Part shown: piece by piece, positions 57,098 to 64,000 of the stretch
How the letters are laid out: each line of letters begins with the position of its first letter
Position numbering within the stretch: the first letter of the stretch is position 1
Assembly: GCA_022432975.1 (NCBI GenBank)
Contig: CM039505.1
Coordinates: forward strand, 17,907,716-17,971,715
From: Begonia masoniana
Taxonomy: Eukaryota; Streptophyta; Magnoliopsida; Cucurbitales; Begoniaceae
Reading direction: 5' to 3'
Length of the DNA: 64,000 nt
Notes under the pieces: generated by a model
What the model saw: only the letters and a program-made list of their open reading frames with translations
The model's database searches: none
What the model was told of the DNA's origin: nothing
Made by a program: the position numbers and the translations under genes

Positions 57098-57945
57098 GGT
57101 ATTTATCGATTTGAACCCTGTACTATACACTTTTTTTCAATTCACCCCATGTACTAAAAAAATTAGCAAACCGAACCCTGTACTTTGATTCTGTTATCAA
57201 TTTTGACCTTTTATCAACAATTTCATTAAACCCTCATTTAAACAATTACCAAACAATCTTGGATTCAGTTGAAATTTTTACCACATGTTCATACTTAATG
57301 AGAAGATCATCTGAAGATTTTCGTTATTTTTTAACGCATGTACGATTTATTGTAATTTTATTTTAGTATTTTATAACAATATTATAATAAATCATACAAA
57401 TTTTAACAAATCACGAAAAGTTTTCTATTATCTACCCATGATAGGTTGAACATGTGAAAAACTTTTCAAATAAATCAAATATCGTATGGTATTTTTTTAA
57501 ATTAATCTCAGTTTTTTCTTTACTTTATAATTGATTTTTAAAAAACTACCAAACGATATTTTATTTATTTGAAAAATATTTCATATATTCAACCTGTCAT
57601 AGGTAGATAATAGAAAAATTTTCGTGATTTTCTAAAATTTATATGATTTAGTATAATATTTTTATAAAATATTAAAATAAAATTACAATAAATCGTACAT
57701 GTGTTAACAAATAACGAAAATTTCCAGATTATCTTTTCATTAAGTATTGAACATGTGGTAAACATTTCAACTAAATCCAACATCGTTTAGTAATTTTTTA
57801 AATGAGGGTTTAATAAAATTATTGATAAAAGGTCAAAATTGATAACAGAATTAAAGTACAGGATTCGGTTTGCCGGTTTTTTTAGTACAGGGGGCGAATT
57901 GAAAAAAAGTGTATAGTACAGGGTTCAAATCGATAATTACCCTTC
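57098..57945. mobile_element. Large foldback element (arms of about 420 bp)
   Basis: Almost the whole element is one inverted repeat: the left end (GTATTTATCGATTTGAACCC, TGTACTATACACTTTTTTTC) returns reversed at 57870-57945, and blocks such as ATCATCTGAAGATTTTCG and CTATTATCTACC find reversed partners around the centre near 57525. No coding capacity. MITE-like. Confidence 0.85.
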
Positions 57946-57971
57946 TTTTTATTTTCTGATAATTAAATTAT

Positions 57972-58318
57972 GGGAAATTATCAATTCCGACCACAAACTA
58001 AGAGTATTTTTCGTTTCCAACCACAAAAAAAAAAAAATTTAACAATGCAAACCATAACGTATCAAATATGTGCCAATTCTGACCACGCCGGCCGGACGGA
58101 CTTGGATTGCGTCCGTCTGGACGTAATATTGGCCGCAGACTGGACGGACTGAATAAAATAGAGTCCGTCCGCCTTTTTCGTTCAATAAGAAGCTGCCACG
58201 TTGCTCCACGTAGTCCGTTTGGACTCTAAATTTCACCGTTCGTCCGGGCTAACTTACGAATTCACCCGAACGGACGCGAAAATATAGCGTCCGGCCAAGG
58301 AATCGTTTATAAGCGTTT
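57972..58318 (+). repeat. Left TIR of the MULE
   Basis: About 345 bp, inverted partner at 63436-63780, with roughly 90 percent agreement by eye. Contains several GTCCGTCCG / CGGACGGAC motifs, which recur just inside the TIRs (58507-58590, 63128-63225). Confidence 0.92.
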
Positions 58319-58692
58319 TCCTAGAGCTCGGATGGAGCTCACAGTGGCCACAATTCTCTCTCGACGCTCTGCAAATATCTTGGACGATTATCAACCGAAA
58401 AACGCATCAGGTAATATCTTACTTCTTTTGTATTGATTTAGTTTAATTTTTAACGTTGAGAACACAAAAATCTGAGCCCCAGGTAAAAATCGACCTTTTA
58501 GGATTAGCCGGACGGACTCTATTTGAGTCTGTCCGTCCTGTGGATCCCAGGCCTTAACCAGGACGGACGCAAAAATATTGAGTCTGTCCGGGCTTGGCTG
58601 TAAAGACAGATTTTAACCTTGCTTTGATTTTCAAAATTATTCGAGTTATTGTGGATAATCTTGGAACTTTCCATTTTGCAGACATTACTAAA

Positions 58693-60205
58693 ATGACAGA
58701 TAAAATTGCTTATAAAAGAAAGAAGGATTCGACGTCACAAGGTGGACCATCGAAGCGGCCAACGATGTCACAGCCATCTCCATCTCCACTGCCCTCACAG
58801 CCACCTCCAGCTCCACGGGCCTCACAGCCACCTCCACCGGCTCCACAGTCAGTTTCACGGGCCTCAGAGCCACATCCACGGGCTCCACAGGCACCTCCAA
58901 GGGCTTCACAGCCACCTCCCAGCTCCTCACAGCCAGCTTCATCGGCCTTACAATCAAAAGACTTTCGCAATTAGCATTGTCGAGAGCAATATCAGCTGGA
59001 TACAGTACACCGAAATGTGTCGTTAACGAAGATGGTGGACTTTACAGGTTGAGTCAATTATTCTTACAAATTGTTTCTATAATATTTCGTTGAACTAGTC
59101 TCATTCATTTGTTATTAAAAATTTGCAGTGTAGGAGTCTTTAGAGATAAAGGAAATGTTTGACAGAATCGGACTACAAGGACTCTACACTATTCGGGGAG
59201 TCAGCTGTGAAAAAATTGTTCGCCTATTCTAAGCAAACATGAGATTTTCTGGGAGGTTGGGAGTTATAAAGACCTACATATTTGGTGAAGAGTATGAAGT
59301 GACGGCACGGCTTGTGAATCAGGTGCTTGGCTTTCACTCAGAAGAGGCAGAACAGTACTACCATTCCTAGAAAAAATGTCTCGTGCTCGCAACAGTGGAG
59401 GGAGCAGCGTTCATTAGACAGATTCATCGGAACGCTGATATTGTGGATTTGGTGAAGCCAGGAGCGAAAGATATGAATGTGAAAGCTCGCGTCATCCACA
59501 ACCTTCTAGCACACACCCTTCTACCGCGCGTTGGACATAGAGATCATGTTAGATACATGTGTCTCTATGTCATGGAGAAACTATATAGCGGCAACTTCTT
59601 CGACCCCGGCTTTGTGATTGTGAGTCACATGAGTGAGATCTCACACACACGCAACAAGAACCTCGCGTACACTGTCTTGATTCAGAAGATTATTGAGCAT
59701 TTTCAGATTTAGTTACCGCGAGGTGCACAGACTATATCACAGCGGCTCGGGGATGCATTCGGCAGGCTGCATTTGGTGAAAATGGGCCTGCAGGAGGTAG
59801 ACGGAAGGTGGACGGAGGGGAATGATGTTCGGCCCCCTCCTGTGCTGCAACACCCTCGTAGAGGGCAACCCCCCCCCCCCAGATCGTGCCTGCCACGAAT
59901 ATGGATTCTATTAGGGCGCAGATAGAGTCTGTTTGAGCGGAGGTGCAGGCTGTCCGAGCAGAGGTGGCGTCTGATCGAGTAGAGATTATGGAGTACCTCG
60001 CAGATATGATGGAGTACCAGAGAGAGACGAGACAGATCATCTTTGACTGGATGGATGCCCATGCCTTTGATCCCAACGATCTTGGGTGAGGTGATGGTGA
60101 TGATGCCGATGACGAGGTAGTCTTGCCCGGGTGTGATGGTGGAGATGACGAGGGTGTGCTGCCGGGGAATGGAGATACGACGCTGCCAAAGCTTAGGTAT
60201 ATTTG
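58693..60205 (+). pseudogene. MULE second ORF with PF20167-like plant transposon domain
   Basis: Opposite strand to the transposase. First exon-like piece 58693-58974: MTDKIAYKRKKDST, then Pro/Ser/Gln repeats. Later pieces: 59230-59370 and 59383-59712 (ARVIHNLLAHTLLPRVGHRD, YMCLYVMEKLYSGNFFDPGF), and a tail with VQAVRAEVASDRVEIMEYLA and an acidic Gly/Asp end to about 60200. This order matches the putative plant transposon protein domain (Transposase_32) as I remember it. Stops near 59249, 59369 and 59936 break it. Confidence 0.6.
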
Positions 60206-60771
60206 AACCCATTTTTCTCATTATTAGTTACATTTCAACCCATTATAATCTAAATTTCTTTTATTACGTGTAGAGAGGGGACGATAGGGGATGATAGAGT
60301 GCGATGCAGAAGGATTTATTTTGATGCATTTGTTGATGTACATTAGCTAGATTCATTAATTTGATGTACATTAGTTAGATTCATTAATTTGATGTACATT
60401 AGTTACATTTATTTTTGTTGGATGCAATTGATGTTTGAGAGAAAATACTGGAACTGTTTGGATATTCAAATATGCAGGATGATACTAGCTGTGGGGGAGT
60501 CTAAAAACAAAGGAAATTCTGCCCAAATTTCTAATTTTTTTCTCACTTGAATTATAAAATACAATTTGCTGTATAAAATATAAGATACATCAAATATGCA
60601 TACAATAAAGATGATCCGCTTTCCACCATCTTTATGTCATCGTTCGTCTCCCATCATTCTCTATTCATAGTTGCTTTCCTGATTGCATGTAGTAGATTCC
60701 TACACGTATTGAGAGTTATATTGGAACATATTAGCGAAATTTTGTTTATGAGAATAATAGTGAAAATGTAC

Positions 60772-62972
60772 CTGCGTCTCGCCAGCTGTTCGGAAACCCA
60801 TAAATGTGTCACATGAAGCAGAAGCTCGTGAAGTGGATCCCCTCTCAGAACATGTGCGACTGTTATGCCCCTGACGTCCACATTTACAACAAGACATCGT
60901 AGACTTCTTCTTAGAAGTCAGAACAAGTGGACCACGAGAAGCGATAGAAGGCTCATCGACATCGCGAATTCTTCTCTTCTTTGGCCTACCAGGTTGGGGC
61001 TTTCTCTGACCCGGAATGATTGGGGTCCTATTCTCTGGTTCTGGCCACATTTGTTGCCCATTAATGGGACGAATGAAGTGCGAATACATCTCCAAATATG
61101 TGTTCCTATAATAATATATGTGAACATAATCTTCCATCGGCTTTCTCATCAAATTAATGCATGCAACAGCGTGAACACAAGGGATTCCAGAAATCTCCCA
61201 CCCTCGACATGCGCACTCGCCTTCATTAAGGTCAACGATATATTGTTCGTTGCCGTTGCTGACCTGAAACAGTGCATAAACAAATTCAGTATGAACAAGT
61301 AGAACAAACTAAGAAGGATATATCAGTATGAACAAGTTGAACAAACCTGCAGTGTATTTCCTGCTAACTCAGCACTCCAATTGTAAGCTGGCTCTTTCAG
61401 CCTCTCTAGCTTATTCTTAATCTTAGGACACAGAACATCATCTACCTTGAGCATTTCCTCGTATTTTTTGACAATGCGTGTCATCATGGTCTTTCGAATC
61501 ATCTCGAACATCGTCAAAATCGGCATGTTCCGGGCCGGCAAAAGAACTGAATTGAAAGACTCACATAAATTATTCAAGCCCAATTCACACTTGAGAATCT
61601 TCGAAAATGCATGACTGGCCCAAAATCTAGGTGGTGTTCGTCGAAGCCATGCATGGGCATCTTTATTGAGCTCATATACTTTCCTCATTGCTAGCTCAAA
61701 AAATTCCCTTGTGGTTGCCCTGGCTGCATTCCACATCACATCTTTATACGCTAGGCCCTGAAATTGTCCTTTGTAGTTTGCATACATATGTCTTTGGCAG
61801 AAACAGTGTTCGGCTAATCCAAATATCTCGTCCACAGCATTCAACAATTCCTGAAATTTTAAAGAAAAACAGGCTCAGATTAAAACAATATAACTTCTGC
61901 CGATCCAAATAATAATAGTAATAACAATATATACCTTCTGTCGATCCGACACAAATGTGCATCCTCAGCCTTCGTCAATGCCTAAGTCGTTTCGTAATAT
62001 CTCCAAAAACCACTTCCATGAGACTTGGGATTCTGACTCCACGTTGGCAACAGCAATAGGATATATGCCATTGTTGCCACCAATACTCACAGCCGTGAGT
62101 AATTGGCCGGGGCAGGCTCCCTTCAGATGAAATCCATCTAAACAAATAAGAGGTCTGTTCATATCCAACAAACCTGCTTTGCAAGCAGTCATACACATGT
62201 ACATTCTTTTAAATATCATCTTCTCCTTTCTATCCTCAACCACCAGGTCACCATCTATTACCAGTGTGCTACCTGGATTAGATCTTAATATTTCAGCTCC
62301 GTAAGAACGAAGTATCTTCAGTTGTTCTTCGTTTCTCCCGTAATTAACTTCTTTTGCTTGGGTTCTTCCTCTTCTCGCAATGCTTGGCTTAATGTTAACT
62401 TTATGTTCCCGCCTTAATGTCTCAATAATATCATGAATGGGCCAGTCAGGTTGACTTTTGAACCTATCTGCATAAGTTGTTGCCAACCATTTTGCCGTCG
62501 CGTGTCGATTATCCAATACCCTTACACAATTGTGATCGTTACAGTATGACTTTATTTGTAAGGTGGCCTCATTTTGCATGGCTGAAGCATGCAGATGCCA
62601 TTGACAATCTACTCCTTCACATTTTGCCGTCAGTCTGTTCCTCCCACTTTTAACGATCATGATATCATATCATTTTTTCAAAGAATAGTCTCGTATTTCA
62701 TTTCTAATGGCCTGCAAAGATATATATTGTCTACTCAAAGAAAAATCACCAGAATCTGCAGCCCTTGTTTGTCTGCTTTGCACCTCTTCATCCTCAGAAT
62801 TGAATGGTTCTCGTAGCTCATCGTCTAAAGTTTGAGAAATTCAACATACTTGTATTTGTCCATCACCCTCTAAGTGATCAAATGGTTGAATATCACCGTA
62901 TATGAGAGCATCCTCCTCCATATATCAGTCTATGTTTGAAGGCTCATTTACATCATCCAATCTCTCAGCCAT
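60772..62972 (-). pseudogene. MULE transposase (MURA-like), broken
   Basis: Minus strand exons 62972-61935, 61850-61347 and 61263-60772, joined at GT..AG. Exon 1: degraded N-terminus with stops, the DNA-binding region (CEGVDCQWHLHASAM, CNDHNCVRVLDNRHATAKWL) and the catalytic start LICLDGFHLKG, then a TGA at 61966 just before CTFVSDRQK. Exon 2: EHCFCQRHMYANYKGQF, the MULE core. Exon 3: SWIM zinc finger CACRGWEISGIPCVHAVACI and a zinc knuckle CCKCGRQGHNSRTC. The domains are in the canonical order, so the element was once autonomous. A TATATATAG near 63150 could have been its promoter. Confidence 0.9.
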
Positions 62973-63435
62973 TTACGACAATTATCTGTACAAAAATCAA
63001 AATGTTATTCATTCAAGTTAAACAATATCCTATGAATTGAATACAAAATAGTTTTGACAATAAGATAATTTCACATACATCAATAAACGAACAGAAAAAT
63101 TGAAAAAGAAAAAAAAATTTAATTTTCTACCAATTTAGCCTTCGGCCGGACGAACGCTATATATAGAGTCCGTCCGATTCGCATTAAAGGCTTCCAATCG
63201 GAAGGACGCGAAAATATAGAGTCGGTCCGATTCGCTGCCTCTTCCCATTTTCAAGTTAGGGCTCAGGATTATTGCGTTATTTATATTACAACTTGAAGTA
63301 AATGATTCAGACTTGATAAAGTAATTACCAGAAGCGCTTTTTTGTCGTAAATCTACGAAAAAATACAAGAGTCGAGAGAAAAGTCCAATTTCGTTGTCTT
63401 CTGTCGCCATTGAAAAGTCCAAATTTTGCTTTCTG

Positions 63436-63780
63436 CAACGCTTATAAACGATTCCCTGGCCGGACTCTATATTTTCGCGTCTGTTCGGGTAAATTTGTAA
63501 GTTAGCCCAGACGAACAGTGAAATTTAGAGTCCGAACGGACTACGTGGAGCAACATGGCAGCTTCTTATTGAACGAAAAGGGCGGACGGACTCTATTTGA
63601 TTCAGTCCGTCCGGTCTGCGGCCAATATTACGTCCGGACGGATGCAATCAAAGTCCATCCGTCCGGCGTGGTCAGAATTGGCACATATTTGATACGTTAT
63701 GGTTTACATTGTTAAAAAAATTTCTTTGTGGTTGGAAATGAAAAATACTCGTAGTTTGTGGTCGGAATTGGTAATTTCCC
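63436..63780 (-). repeat. Right TIR of the MULE
   Basis: Inverted partner of 57972-58318, ending GGTAATTTCCC at 63780. Confidence 0.92.
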
Positions 63781-64000
63781 AATTATTTAATGAAGGAGTA
63801 GTGCATCGATTCTTGGATTGCCTTTTTTAGACAGTTTCTGGTGCTCTCTGTCTTCTGATTCGCAGACATTCTCGATAATTGTGGTCCCACGTCATCATTA
63901 TCTCTCCACTACCTCTCTCTCCTATAGGCTTCGGTACTCCATTGGTCTCTTCTACACTGACCAAATCATTCTTCCATCTCTCTCTGCTTCAAGCTTTCCT
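63781..64000. other. Flank after the MULE, no gene seen
   Basis: 220 bp, CT-rich toward the end (63904-63990), which could be the leader of a gene beyond the window; no start or domain is visible. Confidence 0.5.

Larger units (their letters stand above)
57972..63780 (-). mobile_element. Mutator-like element (MULE)
   Basis: Bounded by GGGAAATTATCAATTCCG at the left and its inverted copy at the right. Long TIRs, a MURA-like transposase on the minus strand and a second frame on the plus strand. Flanks AATTAAATTAT and AATTATTTAAT are only similar, so the 9-bp duplication cannot be called. Stop codons in the transposase make it non-autonomous now. Confidence 0.9.

Noticed and set aside
59709..60221. 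Minus-strand ORFs opposite the MULE second ORF
   Set aside because: Antisense shadows, while the plus strand carries the recognisable domain.
1..64000. tRNA, rRNA or snoRNA genes
   Set aside because: None recognised on either strand by eye; the TGGTATCAGAGC sites are primer sites and not tRNA genes.

Overview
This is nuclear DNA of a flowering plant, most likely a eudicot. The genes have spliced introns with GT..AG boundaries, two proteins look plastid- or nucleus-type plant families (chloroplast RRM protein, CCT-motif protein), and most of the window is LTR retrotransposon sequence with plant-type primer sites (TGGTATCAGAGC). I cannot name the species from the sequence alone.

Layout. 1-4631: decayed pararetrovirus-like sequence split by a solo LTR (214-2628). 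4632-29309: a minus-strand Ty3/gypsy element (A, TSD TAATA) into which a plus-strand Ty3/gypsy element (B) inserted. B's 5' LTR and gag were in turn hit by four solo LTRs, three of them in a nested stack. 29310-30960: non-coding, with a CCGAACCG-rich repeat and a CT microsatellite. 30984-32971 (minus): five-exon CCT-motif gene with an upstream ORF. 33575-33915: foldback element. 36721-38878 (minus): TLDc-domain gene whose 3' end is tandemly duplicated. 39230-40720: minus-strand copia relic carrying a TRIM-like element. 41307-53935 (plus): a four-exon chloroplast RRM protein gene with an 11.66-kb first intron. That intron holds a complete-length but dead copia element (TSD TATTG), itself broken by three solo LTRs, one of which contains a TIR element with a captured DUF3475-like gene fragment. 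54528-56159 (plus): single-exon C2-domain gene. 57098-57945: near-perfect foldback element. 57972-63780: a Mutator-like element with ~345-bp TIRs, a broken transposase on the minus strand and a second ORF on the plus strand.

The four cellular genes (CCT, TLDc, cpRNP, C2) do not form a pathway; they are ordinary neighbours on about 26 kb separated and enlarged by transposons.

Headline observation. The gypsy-type LTRs are long (2.4-3.8 kb) and divergent, yet eight of them keep the same internal device: a consensus 5' splice site (typically CAG/GTAAGT), followed 24-41 nt later by an arm of the type CCTACAYCAYAGAAC, and then, 0.5-2.1 kb on, a TACTRAGC-like branch site and a 3' splice site (TGTAG/GTGA) embedded in the exact reverse complement of that arm. 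The two arms change together between families (CCACAG with CTGTGG, CCATAG with CTATGG), as expected for a base-paired stem. Between the arms sit family-specific minisatellites (22 x 69 bp; 9 x 40 bp). This looks like a leader intron in the LTR closed by a splice-site-pairing hairpin. I do not recall a description of it.
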